The notes beneath the pieces were generated by a model that was not told where the DNA came from, made no database searches, and was given only the letters and a program-made list of their open reading frames with translations. A stretch of 64,000 nt of DNA, taken from positions 124,001 to 188,000 of the forward strand of contig NZ_MVOC01000035.1 in the NCBI RefSeq assembly GCF_002043095.1, read 5' to 3'. This document shows, piece after piece, positions 53,721 through 63,259 of the stretch (position 1 is its first letter; each line of letters starts with the position of its first letter). Position numbers and translations under genes: made by a program. The DNA is from Mycobacterium sp. AT1. GTDB taxonomy: Bacteria; Actinomycetota; Actinomycetes; Mycobacteriales; Mycobacteriaceae.

Positions 53721-54776
53721 ATGACTGAAGTAGCAGTGGTCGGATTCGCACATGCCCCGCATGTGCGCCGCACCGAGGGCACCACCAACGGCGTCGAAAT
53801 GCTCATGCCATGCTTCGCCGAGCTGTACGCCGATCTGGGCATCAAGCAGACAGACATCGGGTTCTGGTGCTCGGGATCATCGGATTACCTTGCCGGGCGG
53901 GCATTCTCGTTCATCTCCGCAATCGACTCGATCGGCGCCGTTCCGCCGATCAACGAGTCGCACGTGGAGATGGACGCCGCGTGGGCACTGTACGAGGCGT
54001 ACATCAAGATCCTGACCGGGTCGGTCGACACCGCCCTGGTCTACGGCTTCGGCAAGTCGTCGGCGGGCATCCTGCGCCGGACCATGGCGATGCAGTCCGA
54101 TCCGTACACCGTCGCCCCGCTGTGGCCGGACGCCGTCTCGACCGCCGGCCTGCAGGCCCGGCTCGGACTGGAATCCGGCAAGTGGACCGCCGAGCAGATG
54201 GCCCAGGTCGCCCTTGACGCCATGAACGCCGCGTCCCGCACCGATTCCGTCGAGCCGGCCCAGAGTGTCGAGGAGTTGTTGGAGCGGCCGTACTTCGCAG
54301 ATCCGTTGCGCCGCCACGACATCGCTCCGATCACCGACGGCGCGTCGGCGATCGTGTTGGCCTCCGGCGACAAGGCCAGGGAGCTGCGCGAAAACCCAGC
54401 GTGGATAACCGGTTTCGAGCACCGCATCGAGACCCCCATTCTGGGCGCCCGCGATCTCACCGTCTCACCGTCGACTGCGTCGTCGGCGGCTGCGGCTACC
54501 GGCGGTGATGTTGGCTCGATCGACGTCGCCGAGCTCTACGCCCCCTTCAGCCATCAGCAGCTGATCCTCGCCGAGGCGATCGGGCTGAACGGCTCGACCA
54601 CGGTCAACCCGTCTGGCGGAGCGCTCGCCGCCAATCCGATGTTCTCGACCGGCCTGGAGCGCGTCGGCTTCGCGGCAAGGCACATCTTCGACGGCTCGGC
54701 CCAGCGGGTGCTCGCCCACGCGACGAGCGGGGCTGCGCTGCAACAGAATCTGGTCGCGGTCATGGAAGGCCGATGA
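53721..54776 (+). CDS. ltp4: Thiolase-like protein Ltp4 lacking the nucleophilic Cys
   Basis: 351 residues, SCP-x thiolase-like. The segment that normally carries the nucleophilic Cys reads INESHVEMDAAWALYEAY with no Cys. The C-terminal site has GGALAANPMFSTG and LAHATSGAALQQ, with His retained. Ltp3 and Ltp4 are needed for removal of C24-branched sterol side chains in Rhodococcus, presumably through retro-aldol cleavage. It matches Rv3522. A mini-ORF overlaps its stop. Confidence 0.87.
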   Translation: MTEVAVVGFAHAPHVRRTEGTTNGVEMLMPCFAELYADLGIKQTDIGFWCSGSSDYLAGRAFSFISAIDSIGAVPPINESHVEMDAAWALYEAYIKILTGSVDTALVYGFGKSSAGILRRTMAMQSDPYTVAPLWPDAVSTAGLQARLGLESGKWTAEQMAQVALDAMNAASRTDSVEPAQSVEELLERPYFADPLRRHDIAPITDGASAIVLASGDKARELRENPAWITGFEHRIETPILGARDLTVSPSTASSAAAATGGDVGSIDVAELYAPFSHQQLILAEAIGLNGSTTVNPSGGALAANPMFSTGLERVGFAARHIFDGSAQRVLAHATSGAALQQNLVAVMEGR

Positions 54777-54808
54777 GCGCTTGCGCGAAGAGAAAGGCAT
54801 GTAGGTAG
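54773..54808 (+). CDS. Mini-ORF between ltp4 and ltp3 (11 aa)
   Basis: ATG overlaps the ltp4 stop (ATGA) and the reading frame MSACAKRKACR ends 2 nt before the ltp3 ATG. It may relay ribosomes from ltp4 to ltp3 over the 34-nt gap. Whether it is translated is unknown; it could be chance. Confidence 0.3.
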   Translation: MSACAKRKACR

Positions 54809-54810
54809 CT

Positions 54811-55980
54811 ATGTCCAAAAATCTCGCCGCGGTGCTCGGCACCGGGCAGACGAAGTACGTCGCCAAGCGCAAGGACGTGTCGATGAACGGCCTGGTGCGC
54901 GAGGCCATCGACAAGGCGCTTGAGGACTCCGGTTCCACGTTCGACGACATCGACGCCGTCGTGGTCGGCAAGGCGCCCGACTTCTTCGAGGGCGTCATGA
55001 TGCCCGAGTTGTTCATGGCCGACGCCGTCGGAGCGACGGGCAAGCCGCTGATCCGGGTGCACACCGCCGGTTCAGTCGGCGGGTCGACCGCGGTCGTCGC
55101 GGCCAGCCTGGTGCAATCGGGCAAGTACAAGCGCGTGTTGACGATGGCGTGGGAGAAGCAGTCGGAATCGAATGCCATGTGGGCGTTGAGCATTCCGGTG
55201 CCGTTCACGAAGCCCGTTGGCGCGGGTGCCGGTGGCTACTTCGCGCCGCACATCCGGTCCTACATCCGCCGGTCCGGAGCACCGACGCACATCGGCGCGA
55301 TGGTCGCGGTGAAGGATCGGCTCAACGGGGCGAAGAACCCGTTGGCCCACCTGCATCAGCCCGACATCACGTTGGAGAAGGTGATGGCCTCCCAGATGTT
55401 GTGGGATCCCATCCGTTTCGACGAGACCTGCCCGTCGTCAGACGGCGCGTGCGCACTGGTCATCGGCAACGAGGAATTCGCGGATCAACGCGTTCGGGAC
55501 GGCCATCCCGTGGCGTGGATCCACGCCACCGCGTTGCGCACTGAGCCGCTCGCCTACTCCGGTCGTGACCAGGTCAACCCGCAGGCCGGCAGGGATGCGT
55601 CCGCGGCGTTGTGGCGCGATGCGGGCATCACCTCACCCATCGACGAGATCGACGTCGCCGAGGTCTACGTCCCGTTCTCCTGGTTCGAGCCGATGTGGCT
55701 GGAGAATCTTGGGTTCGCGGCGGAGGGCGAGGGCTGGAAGCTCACCGAAGCCGGCGAGACGGCGATCGGTGGCCGCATCCCCTTCAACCCGTCCGGCGGC
55801 GTGCTGTCGAGCAACCCCATTGGGGCGTCGGGCATGATCCGGTTCGCCGAGTCGGCGATCCAGGTGATGGGCAAGGCGGGTGACCACCAGGTCGAGGGTG
55901 CCCGCAAGGCGCTGGGGCACGCCTACGGCGGCGGTTCGCAGTACTACTCGATGTGGGTGGTGTCGGCGGACAAGCGGTAG
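54811..55980 (+). CDS. ltp3: Thiolase-like protein Ltp3 lacking the nucleophilic Cys
   Basis: 389 residues, SCP-x thiolase-like. The nucleophile segment is RVHTAGSVGGSTAVV, with Gly/Ser where Cys is expected. The C-terminal part has GGVLSSNPIGASGMI and HAYGGGSQYYSM (His retained). This suggests a retro-aldolase and not a thiolase. Works with Ltp4 on C24-branched steroid side chains; matches Rv3523. Confidence 0.87.
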   Translation: MSKNLAAVLGTGQTKYVAKRKDVSMNGLVREAIDKALEDSGSTFDDIDAVVVGKAPDFFEGVMMPELFMADAVGATGKPLIRVHTAGSVGGSTAVVAASLVQSGKYKRVLTMAWEKQSESNAMWALSIPVPFTKPVGAGAGGYFAPHIRSYIRRSGAPTHIGAMVAVKDRLNGAKNPLAHLHQPDITLEKVMASQMLWDPIRFDETCPSSDGACALVIGNEEFADQRVRDGHPVAWIHATALRTEPLAYSGRDQVNPQAGRDASAALWRDAGITSPIDEIDVAEVYVPFSWFEPMWLENLGFAAEGEGWKLTEAGETAIGGRIPFNPSGGVLSSNPIGASGMIRFAESAIQVMGKAGDHQVEGARKALGHAYGGGSQYYSMWVVSADKR

Positions 55981-56046
55981 AAGGTCGGAGGGCGACCCAT
56001 CGCGTACGTTGGAGGGGATTTCAACCCCAACCCCTGTTAACAATTG

Positions 56047-56694
56047 ATGACACTTAAATACACAACGCCCAAAGCCCTCGTTGCCACCCTGTCGACCCTG
56101 CTCGTAATCGGAATCAGCGGCTGCACGCCGCCCGACGACGTAGGTGGCACCAGTGCGCAGAGCAGCACCGCGCCGACGTTGCCGACCGTCCCATATACGC
56201 CGACCACGTCGACGAAGCCTGGCGGGTCGGCCACGGTCGACTACCGCCGGTTGCTGCTCAACGCCGCCGATCTCACCGACGCAGACGACACCTTCGTCGA
56301 GCGCTCGAGGGAGTCGGACCCGAACGGCAGCCCCGGGGCCAGCGCGTTCTTCGTCAACGGCGAGGACAGCCGGGCGATCATCGACACGTTTCTGATCTAT
56401 CCGGATGCCGCCACGGCGACGGCCACCTTGAAGCAGGCGGCTGGCACCCTTCCGACGCTGGTCGCGGGCGGAACTCCACAGCCCTTGGCCGTCGGAACGG
56501 GCGGGGTGGTGGTGTCGGGGACGGCGCCCGACGAGGACAAGGCGGTCACGCTGGTCTTCTTCTCCGAGGGCAAGGCGTTGGTCCGACTGGAGTTTCAAAG
56601 CGCGGTCGGAGACCCCACGACGGAGGATTTCGTGACCAACGTGGCGAAGATGCAGCAGATCGCGCTGCGGGTGGGCCTCGAGGCCGACCAGTAA
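56047..56694 (+). CDS. Putative lipoprotein, unknown
   Basis: 215 residues: hydrophobic signal with lipobox ISGC (about residue 26), a Thr/Pro-rich linker and a globular domain of about 150 residues with no family I can name. Some likeness to extracellular domains near Rv3524 is possible. ATG 56047 or the TTG one codon before it. No clear ribosome site. It precedes the KstR box of kshA. Confidence 0.7.
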   Translation: MTLKYTTPKALVATLSTLLVIGISGCTPPDDVGGTSAQSSTAPTLPTVPYTPTTSTKPGGSATVDYRRLLLNAADLTDADDTFVERSRESDPNGSPGASAFFVNGEDSRAIIDTFLIYPDAATATATLKQAAGTLPTLVAGGTPQPLAVGTGGVVVSGTAPDEDKAVTLVFFSEGKALVRLEFQSAVGDPTTEDFVTNVAKMQQIALRVGLEADQ

Positions 56695-56733
56695 GGACGG
56701 CCGAGCTCGCATTGCGCACGAGGTGGAAAAAAC

Positions 56734-56747
56734 TGTAACGTGTTCTA
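56734..56747. promoter_or_regulatory. KstR operator (kshA)
   Basis: TGTAACGTGTTCTA, a full match to TNNAACNNGTTNNA, 31 nt before the GTG of kshA. Confidence 0.8.
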
Positions 56748-56777
56748 GTTAGTGAGCAACGGAACGGGAGGCCCACC

Positions 56778-57932
56778 GTGAGCAGCGAGACAACCGCGGT
56801 ATCCGCGAACATTCGTGAGATCGACACCGGAGCGCTGCCGGACCGCTACGCGCGGGGCTGGCACTGCATCGGCCCGGTGGTGAACTTCGACGACGGCAAG
56901 CCGCATTCCGTGGACATCTTCGGCACCAAGCTGGTGGTCTTCGCCGACTCCCATGGTGACCTCAAGATCCTCGACGGCTACTGCAGGCACATGGGCGGCG
57001 ACCTGTCGCAGGGCACCGTCAAGGGTGACGAGGTCGCCTGCCCATTCCACGACTGGCGCTGGGGTGGCGACGGCAAGTGCAAGCTGGTGCCGTACGCCAA
57101 GCGCACGCCGCGACTGGCCAGGACCCGGGCGTGGGAGACCGACGTTCGCAACGGCCTGCTTTACGTGTGGCACGACCACGAGGGCAACCCACCGCCGCCG
57201 GAGCTCCGCATCCCCGAACTGCCCGAGTACGGCCGGGACGACTGGACCGAATGGCGTTGGAACTCGATGCTCATCGAGGGCTCCAACTGCCGCGAGATCA
57301 TCGACAACGTCACCGACATGGCGCACTTCTTCTACATTCACTTCGGCTTGCCGACGTACTTCAAGAACGTCTTCGAGGGCCACGTCGCGTCGCAGTATCT
57401 GCACAACGTTGGCAGGCCCGACGTCAACGATCTCGGCACCGCGTACGGGGAGGCGCACCTCGACTCCGAGGCGTCCTACTTCGGCCCGTCGTTCATGATC
57501 AATTGGCTGCACAACAACTACGGCGGGTTCAAGGCCGAGTCGATCCTGATCAACTGCCACTACCCGGTCTCGCAGGACTCGTTCGTGCTGCAGTGGGGCG
57601 TCATCGTCGAGAAGCCCAAGGGCATGGACGAGAAGATGACCGAGAAGCTGTCCAAGGCGTTCACCGAGGGCGTCAGCAAGGGCTTCCTTCAGGACGTCGA
57701 GATCTGGAAGCACAAGACTCGGATCGACAATCCGCTGCTGGTCGAGGAGGACGGTGCGGTCTACCAGATGCGCCGTTGGTACCAGCAGTTCTACGTCGAC
57801 GTCGCCGACGTGACCCCTGACATGACGGACCGGTTCGAGATCGAGGTCGACACCACCGCGGCCAACGAGAAGTGGCACGTCGAGGTGGAGGAGAATCTGC
57901 GCAAGCGCGCGGAGGAACAGCCGGCGACATGA
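56778..57932 (+). CDS. kshA: 3-ketosteroid 9-alpha-hydroxylase oxygenase KshA
   Basis: 384 residues, Rieske non-haem iron oxygenase. Rieske ligands lie in YCRHMGGDL and ACPFHDWRW; the iron site has NVTDMAHFFYIHFG. KshA hydroxylates C9 of androstadienedione, opening ring B after dehydrogenation by KstD; its reductase KshB is encoded elsewhere. GTG 56778 follows GGGAGG. A KstR box lies upstream. The stop overlaps the next gene (ATGA). Confidence 0.95.
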   Translation: MSSETTAVSANIREIDTGALPDRYARGWHCIGPVVNFDDGKPHSVDIFGTKLVVFADSHGDLKILDGYCRHMGGDLSQGTVKGDEVACPFHDWRWGGDGKCKLVPYAKRTPRLARTRAWETDVRNGLLYVWHDHEGNPPPPELRIPELPEYGRDDWTEWRWNSMLIEGSNCREIIDNVTDMAHFFYIHFGLPTYFKNVFEGHVASQYLHNVGRPDVNDLGTAYGEAHLDSEASYFGPSFMINWLHNNYGGFKAESILINCHYPVSQDSFVLQWGVIVEKPKGMDEKMTEKLSKAFTEGVSKGFLQDVEIWKHKTRIDNPLLVEEDGAVYQMRRWYQQFYVDVADVTPDMTDRFEIEVDTTAANEKWHVEVEENLRKRAEEQPAT

Positions 57933-58432
57933 GTGACGCGCCAGACGTTGGTTCGATTGTCGGCTCCGCCGACGGTGATCCGATGGTCGGCCCCGCCGAC
58001 GTCGACCGGCTGGCGCGTTCAATGCTGGCCCTCCTCGGTCACGACGACGACGAACACCCCACCGCCACCCGCGAGGCGACCGGAACATGGTCCAAGGCAC
58101 CGGACTTCGCCTCCGACCCCGAGCGGGCGGCGGCGGTCAAGGAAGCGTCCGCGCGGGATCGCGAGCGCTATCTGACCGCGGGACTGACCCCCGTCGACTG
58201 TCGGTTCTGCCACGTCACCGTTGCCGTCAAGAAGCTCGGCGCGGGACACACTGCGGTGCAATGGAGTTCGGAAGCCACCCAGCGCTGCGCGACGTTCGCC
58301 GAGGTGCGGGCCAACGGCGGTGACAGCAGCAGGAGCAAGTCGTGCCCCCGGCTCTCCGACAGCATCCGGCACGCCGTCGCCGAGGGCTGCCTCGAGGAGC
58401 AGTCGAGCGCACCGTCACCTGGCGACGGTTAG
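57929..58432 (+). CDS. Conserved protein coupled to kshA (Rv3527-like)
   Basis: 167 residues, unknown family. Acidic N-terminus, then DCRFCHVTVAVKKLGAGHTAVQW with a CxxCH motif and three more Cys (RCATF, SCPRL, EGCLE). The ATG overlaps the kshA stop by 4 nt. M. tuberculosis Rv3527 lies in the same place. The CxxCH could bind a metal or cofactor; a chaperone or redox role for KshA is speculation. The last 18 nt overlap the convergent ureD gene. Confidence 0.72.
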   Translation: MSDAPDVGSIVGSADGDPMVGPADVDRLARSMLALLGHDDDEHPTATREATGTWSKAPDFASDPERAAAVKEASARDRERYLTAGLTPVDCRFCHVTVAVKKLGAGHTAVQWSSEATQRCATFAEVRANGGDSSRSKSCPRLSDSIRHAVAEGCLEEQSSAPSPGDG

Positions 58433-59164
58433 CCGACTCCTGCGCACCGTCGTCAGCACCTCGTCGAGTGCCGTGCGCAACGCACCACCGTCGCGTGCCG
58501 CGATCCGCACGGCCCACCCCGCAGCATTCGGCAACTCGGTCGACGCGCCGTAGCCGGCATCGGACGGCGCCAAGGTGGGCGCGTCGCCAAGCCCTATCAG
58601 GTAGACGGTGCCGAACGCCGACGGTGCCCGTCTTGCCGCCGGCATCGCGTCGAGCGACTGGGCGTCGACGGCGAGCAGATCGTGCTCCGGCCCCCGCACC
58701 TCCACGGTCGACGCGTATGAACCAAAGTCGGCGTTGCCGCACTCAGGATGCAGCACCACCGCGTCGACGACGACGGCCCGCCCACCCGGCGCCACGCGCA
58801 CCCGCACCTCCTGGCGGTACCGCGCGTGCGGTGTCACGATGCGCGGCGCGGGCACGTACCAAAGTTCGCCGGTCGCATCCACCGTCAGCCGGGTGTCTTC
58901 GAAAGCCTCTGCACCCGTTGCCGTTCCGCTGATAGTCGTCGCGCCCTGGCCCTGCACGGTCGCGACACCGCCGTCCACCACCTCGACCGACTGCCGTATG
59001 ACGTCCCCGGGGATCAACGTGCCCGCGGAGTTCTGCACCGTCAGCACACCGCCTCGTTCGTCGTCGAACACCCGGCCCACCAGCAGCGGCCACCGGTAGC
59101 GGCGTCGCGTCAACACCGTCCGGCCACCGACCCGGGCGAGCACCAGGTCGAGAGCCGGCGTCAC
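58415..59164 (-). CDS. ureD: Urease accessory protein UreD
   Basis: 249 residues from GTG 59164. Weakly conserved UreD/UreH pattern ([40 protein letters not shown]). UreD is the scaffold that holds UreF and UreG at the apo-urease during nickel insertion. GTG overlaps the TGA of ureG (GTGA). It is the last gene of the operon and overlaps the Rv3527-like gene on the other strand by 18 nt. Confidence 0.8.
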   Translation of the reverse strand: MTPALDLVLARVGGRTVLTRRRYRWPLLVGRVFDDERGGVLTVQNSAGTLIPGDVIRQSVEVVDGGVATVQGQGATTISGTATGAEAFEDTRLTVDATGELWYVPAPRIVTPHARYRQEVRVRVAPGGRAVVVDAVVLHPECGNADFGSYASTVEVRGPEHDLLAVDAQSLDAMPAARRAPSAFGTVYLIGLGDAPTLAPSDAGYGASTELPNAAGWAVRIAARDGGALRTALDEVLTTVRRSRLTVAR

Positions 59165-59766
59165 CGGAACAGCACCTCGCGGTCGAGAACGTCGGCGACG
59201 GCGTCGACGCCCGATCCGCCGCGTGCGCTGATCGCGACGACCGGTCTGCCCTCGCGGACGTCGTCGGCCTCCCTGCGCATCAGCTCCAGGTCGACGCCGA
59301 CGTGCGGCGCGAGGTCGACCTTGTTGATGACCAGCAGATCGCATCGAACGACGCCAGGGCCGCGCTTGCGGGGGATGTCGTCACCGCCCGCGACGTCGAT
59401 GACGAACAGCCAGTAGTCCACCAGGTCGCGGGAGAACGTCGACGCGAGGTTGTCCCCGCCGGACTCCAGCAGGATCACCTCGGTGTCGGGAAACCGGGCC
59501 TCCAAGTCGTCGGCTGCGGCCATGTTCAGCGACGGGTCCTCGCGGATGACGGTGTGCGGACAGCCGCCCGCCTCCACGGCCCGCACCCGAAGCGGGTCGA
59601 TCAGACCCGACCGTCGCACCCGCTCGGCGTCTTCGTCGGTGACGAGGTCGTTGGTGATCACCGACACGACACGCCCCCGACGGGCGAACTCACCGAGCAG
59701 TGCTTCGACGAGCGCGGTCTTCCCCGACCCGACCGGGCCGCCGATTCCGACGCGGGCGGCCCTCAT
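59161..59766 (-). CDS. ureG: Urease accessory GTPase UreG
   Basis: 201 residues. P-loop [15 protein letters not shown], nickel motif CPH in [23 protein letters not shown] and NKVDL for guanine. UreG GTPase activity drives nickel delivery to urease. It overlaps the ureC stop (ATGA). Confidence 0.94.
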   Translation of the reverse strand: MRAARVGIGGPVGSGKTALVEALLGEFARRGRVVSVITNDLVTDEDAERVRRSGLIDPLRVRAVEAGGCPHTVIREDPSLNMAAADDLEARFPDTEVILLESGGDNLASTFSRDLVDYWLFVIDVAGGDDIPRKRGPGVVRCDLLVINKVDLAPHVGVDLELMRREADDVREGRPVVAISARGGSGVDAVADVLDREVLFR

Positions 59767-61469
59767 CGCAGCAGATACTTGCGCGAAAAGGGCACGCTGA
59801 CAGCGGGTTCGGCGGTCAGCAGCACTCCGTCGGCGCGCACGTCGAACGTGCGCGGGTCGACCTCGACGTTCGGGAGCGCGGCGTTGCGGACCATGTCGGA
59901 CTTGCGTAGCCCACGCACCGACGCGATGGGCAGCACGCGCTTGCGCAGTCCCAGCGACTCCGGCACGCCGGCCTCCACGGCGAGCGACGACATGAACACG
60001 AAACCCGCATCGGCCGCCGCGTCACCGAGCGCTGCCCAATTGGGCCGCGCCACTACCGGTTCCGACGACGACACCGATCCAGCGGCGTCGCCGAGTGCCG
60101 CCCAGGCGATGTATCCGTTCTTGAGGACCACCTTGGGCTTGACGCCGAAGAAGGCGGGGTGCCAGATCACCAGATCGGCGACCCTGCCGACCTGAACCGA
60201 TCCGATGTGGGCCTCGGCGCCGATCGAGATCGCCGGGTTGACGGTGAGTTTCGCGATGTAGCGCTTCACCCGTTCGTTGTCGGCGGCCGCCGTCGTCTCC
60301 TCCGGCAGCCGTCCGACCCGTTGTTTCATCACCGCAGCGAGTTGCCAGCAGTTGGCGATGTTCTCGGCGACGCGTCCCATGCCCTGGGTGTCGCTGCCGA
60401 AGATGGAGATCGCGCCCATGTCGTGCAGGAAGTCCTCTGCCACCATCGTCTGGGGTCGGATGCGGGCCTCGGCGAACGCCACGTCCTCGGGCGCCTGCCA
60501 GTTCATCAGATGCGCCAACATGGTCATCGGCACACCCTCGTCGAGACCGCCGAGCGTGTACGGATTCGTCGGATTCGTGGTGCCGGGGATGACGTTGTCG
60601 TAACTGACACAACGGATCAGGTCCGGTGCGTGGCCGCCGCCCGCCCCCTCGACGTGGTAGAGGTGGATCGTCCGGTCCCCGATCGTCGACATCGTCGTCT
60701 CGGAGAAGCCGAATTCGTTGATCGAATCGGTATGCAGGTGAACGGCGAAGTCGGCGGAGTCGGCGGCGACGAGCGTCTTGTCGACGATGTCCGGTGAGGC
60801 CCCGAAGTCCTCGTGGATCTTCACGGCACCCGCTCCCGCCGCGACCATCTCGAGTACCGCAGCGGAGTCCGACGAACCGCGACCGAACGGGACGTAGTTC
60901 ATCGGCGAGTATTCCCCCGCCTTGAGGAACATCGCCAGGTTGCGCGGCCCGCCCGTCGCGACTTCGAACGACGGGCCGAGCGAGCCGCCGATCAACGTGG
61001 TCGTACCGGTGGACAGCGCGTGCTCGGTCTGCTGTGGGGAGATCAAGTGCGCGTGCGTCTCGATGGCACCCGCGGTGACGATCATCCCCTCTGCGGGGAT
61101 CGGGGTCGTCGACGTCCCGACCACCATGCCCGGGGTCACGCCCGGCATGACGTCCGGGTTGCCTGCCTTCCCGATGCCGACGATTCGTCCGCCACGAATG
61201 CCGATGTCGGCCTTGATGATTCCCGTCACCGCATCGACGATTACCGCGTTGACGATCACGTAGTCCAGTGCACCTTCGGCGTGCGTCGTGCCCGGCCGGT
61301 AGCCCTCACCGTCGCGCACCGACTTGCCTGCGCCGCCCAGCAACTCGTAGCCAGGCACGGCGTGGTCGTACTCCACCTCGACGAACAGGTCGGAGTCGGC
61401 CAACCGGATGCGATCGCCGGTGGTGGGGCCGAACATGCGGGCGTAGGACGCCCGGTCGATCGCCGTCAT
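59763..61469 (-). CDS. ureC: Urease alpha subunit UreC with altered active-site flap
   Basis: 568 residues. Nickel ligands are conserved: THAHL (H139, H141), carbamylated Lys217 in VKIHEDFG, H219, H246 in HLHTDS, H272 in [13 protein letters not shown], and D360 in SDTQGMGR; R336 is present. The flap, MVCHHL in ordinary ureases, reads TMLAHLMN here: Cys319 is Ala, His320 is kept, and His321 is Leu. KIHEDW is KIHEDF. Urea hydrolysis is likely but kinetics or substrate may differ. ATG 61469 overlaps the ureAB stop (ATGA). Confidence 0.9.
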   Translation of the reverse strand: MTAIDRASYARMFGPTTGDRIRLADSDLFVEVEYDHAVPGYELLGGAGKSVRDGEGYRPGTTHAEGALDYVIVNAVIVDAVTGIIKADIGIRGGRIVGIGKAGNPDVMPGVTPGMVVGTSTTPIPAEGMIVTAGAIETHAHLISPQQTEHALSTGTTTLIGGSLGPSFEVATGGPRNLAMFLKAGEYSPMNYVPFGRGSSDSAAVLEMVAAGAGAVKIHEDFGASPDIVDKTLVAADSADFAVHLHTDSINEFGFSETTMSTIGDRTIHLYHVEGAGGGHAPDLIRCVSYDNVIPGTTNPTNPYTLGGLDEGVPMTMLAHLMNWQAPEDVAFAEARIRPQTMVAEDFLHDMGAISIFGSDTQGMGRVAENIANCWQLAAVMKQRVGRLPEETTAAADNERVKRYIAKLTVNPAISIGAEAHIGSVQVGRVADLVIWHPAFFGVKPKVVLKNGYIAWAALGDAAGSVSSSEPVVARPNWAALGDAAADAGFVFMSSLAVEAGVPESLGLRKRVLPIASVRGLRKSDMVRNAALPNVEVDPRTFDVRADGVLLTAEPAVSVPFSRKYLLR

Positions 61470-62137
61470 CGGGTCCACTGTCCCGCTGCCAGCGCGGCGT
61501 CGAGTGCCCCGGCCGCGTCGAGTGATCCGTTCACTAGTCCCGAGAAGCCCTGCGCCACACGCTCCCCCGCCATGGGCACCAGCGTCACCTCGACGGGGAT
61601 GCCCGGCTCGAAGCGCACCCCTGCCCCCGACGCGACGGCGAGCTTGCATCCCCAAGCGGCGCGGCGGTCGAACTCCAGCGCGGGATTGGTCTCGAAGAAA
61701 TGCGTCTGGCTGCGAACCTGCACGTCTCGGTCACCACGGTTGACGACGGTGATCGTGACGTGCGGCTGGCCGACGAAGACGTCCACGGGGGCGTCCCCGA
61801 CGATCACTTCGCCGGGCCGGACGTCGCCCTCGCCCCTGGCGATCGGGTCGATCAACGTGACGAGTTTCGTGCCGTCGCAGAACGGTGCGTCCACCGCGAC
61901 GATGCCGATCATGTCGGGGACGCCGGGCTCACACTGCGCGCTGCGCAGCACCGATCCCGCGTGGTCGACGACCTCGTCGTAGGTCATGTCCTTGCGCGCC
62001 GCGAGCATCACCTCGTCAACCAGCAGCGCCACGGCCTCCGGGTGCGACAGCCGGATCCCCTCGCGGAGGTTGCGGCGGGCCAACTCGGCTGCGGTGAAGA
62101 CCGACAGTCGTTCGATCTCCGTGGGGGTCAGGTGCAT
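61466..62137 (-). CDS. ureAB: Fused urease gamma-beta subunit (UreA-UreB)
   Basis: 223 residues. Residues 1-100 are UreA (MHLTPTEIERLSVFTAAELARR to KLVTLIDPI) and residues 108-215 UreB (RPGEVIVGDAPV to FSGLVNGS). One polypeptide with a short acidic linker and no stop. The fusion occurs in some other bacteria; M. tuberculosis has separate ureA and ureB. AAGGAG lies 6 nt before ATG 62137. Confidence 0.92.
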   Translation of the reverse strand: MHLTPTEIERLSVFTAAELARRNLREGIRLSHPEAVALLVDEVMLAARKDMTYDEVVDHAGSVLRSAQCEPGVPDMIGIVAVDAPFCDGTKLVTLIDPIARGEGDVRPGEVIVGDAPVDVFVGQPHVTITVVNRGDRDVQVRSQTHFFETNPALEFDRRAAWGCKLAVASGAGVRFEPGIPVEVTLVPMAGERVAQGFSGLVNGSLDAAGALDAALAAGQWTR

Positions 62138-62154
62138 TCAATCTCCTTTGGTGG

Positions 62155-62808
62155 TCAACTCGCAAACATGCGCACGCCGGAGGTGCGGCGCTGCGCGGCG
62201 ATGTCGGCGAACGCCGTGAACGGTGCAGGCATCGAGGGCGGCTCGCGCCGGAGGACGTCCACTAGCATCGGCGTCAGGTCGGCGTGGATGCGTTGGGCGC
62301 CAAGGTGCCCGCAGATCCCCAGCCGCACTGCCGCCCCGGTGATTCCGGCGATCACCTGCCACGCGGTGACGGCCTCCGCCGTGTCGCGCGTCAACCCCGA
62401 GGCACGCAGGCACAGCGCCTGAGCCACCGGCAGGTGTCCCGGCACCTCGCCAGTCAGCACCCTGGCGCGATAGCCGGCGACGCCGTCGGTGAACGCCGCG
62501 AACGTGGCAAGGGTCGCCGCGCCGGCGCGCCGCGACGCCTCCCGGAGCACCGACATCGTGGCCGATGCCTCGGCAAGGTCGTCGGCGTCGGCCGGATCCG
62601 CGGCCGCCCAGGCGCGACGCAGGATCACGCGGTCACCGCGGTGCCACCGGCCGTCGAGTTGTTCGACCACGAACGCGGTGACGTCGGCGTCGTCGAGCAC
62701 CAGGCCGTCGCGATGGGCACCCTCCAGCCCCGACGAGAACGCGAACCCACCCGAGGGAAAGGCACTGTCGGCGAACCGGATTGCGGCGATCAGCTGCGAA
62801 CTATCCAC
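62155..62808 (-). CDS. ureF: Urease accessory protein UreF
   Basis: 217 residues. ADSAFPSGGFAFSSGLEGA is the typical UreF N-terminus, and the all-helical domain ends in RRTSGVRMFAS. UreF works with UreD and UreG in nickel loading. GTG 62808 overlaps the ureE stop by 8 nt. Confidence 0.9.
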   Translation of the reverse strand: MDSSQLIAAIRFADSAFPSGGFAFSSGLEGAHRDGLVLDDADVTAFVVEQLDGRWHRGDRVILRRAWAAADPADADDLAEASATMSVLREASRRAGAATLATFAAFTDGVAGYRARVLTGEVPGHLPVAQALCLRASGLTRDTAEAVTAWQVIAGITGAAVRLGICGHLGAQRIHADLTPMLVDVLRREPPSMPAPFTAFADIAAQRRTSGVRMFAS

Positions 62809-63259
62809 CGTCGCACCGCTCGACGCGTCCACTGGCGAGCAGTTCTGTGATGCGCGCGGTGTAGTCGGCCTCCGGGCCCTGCAGGTGCACGAGCAACCGG
62901 TCGTCGAGCTGGTCGACCTTCCAGTGCAGGTGGCCTGCGAGGAAGCCCAGCCGCAGCGCCGCGGCGGCGTCGACGGCCCGCAGGGTGAGCGTCCGTGCGG
63001 CGCCGGCCCTGACGACCACCGCACGGTCGTCGTCGAGGACGAGGACCGCGCCGTCGGTCAGACCCGTGCCACGGGGCAGCGCCACGGCGTAGTCGACGCC
63101 GGCGTCGGACGTCACGCGCAGCCGGCCGCGGTCGAGGTCGGCGATTGCCAGGTGTACGTACTCGACGGCATTCCGGTGCGCCAGCACGTGCAACCGCGCC
63201 GCGATCGCAGGGTCGTCGTCCCACCCCGCGATCGCCTCGACGACGAAGGGAACCGGCAC
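62801..63259 (-). CDS. ureE: Urease accessory protein UreE
   Basis: 152 residues. The UreE nickel-chaperone fold: HRNAVEYVHLAIADL in the N-terminal half and GFLAGHLHWKVDQLDDRLLVHL in the C-terminal half, where a conserved His is seen. It has no His-rich tail. GTG 63259 overlaps the amidase stop (TAGTG). M. tuberculosis lacks ureE to my recollection. Confidence 0.8.
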   Translation of the reverse strand: MPVPFVVEAIAGWDDDPAIAARLHVLAHRNAVEYVHLAIADLDRGRLRVTSDAGVDYAVALPRGTGLTDGAVLVLDDDRAVVVRAGAARTLTLRAVDAAAALRLGFLAGHLHWKVDQLDDRLLVHLQGPEADYTARITELLASGRVERCDGG

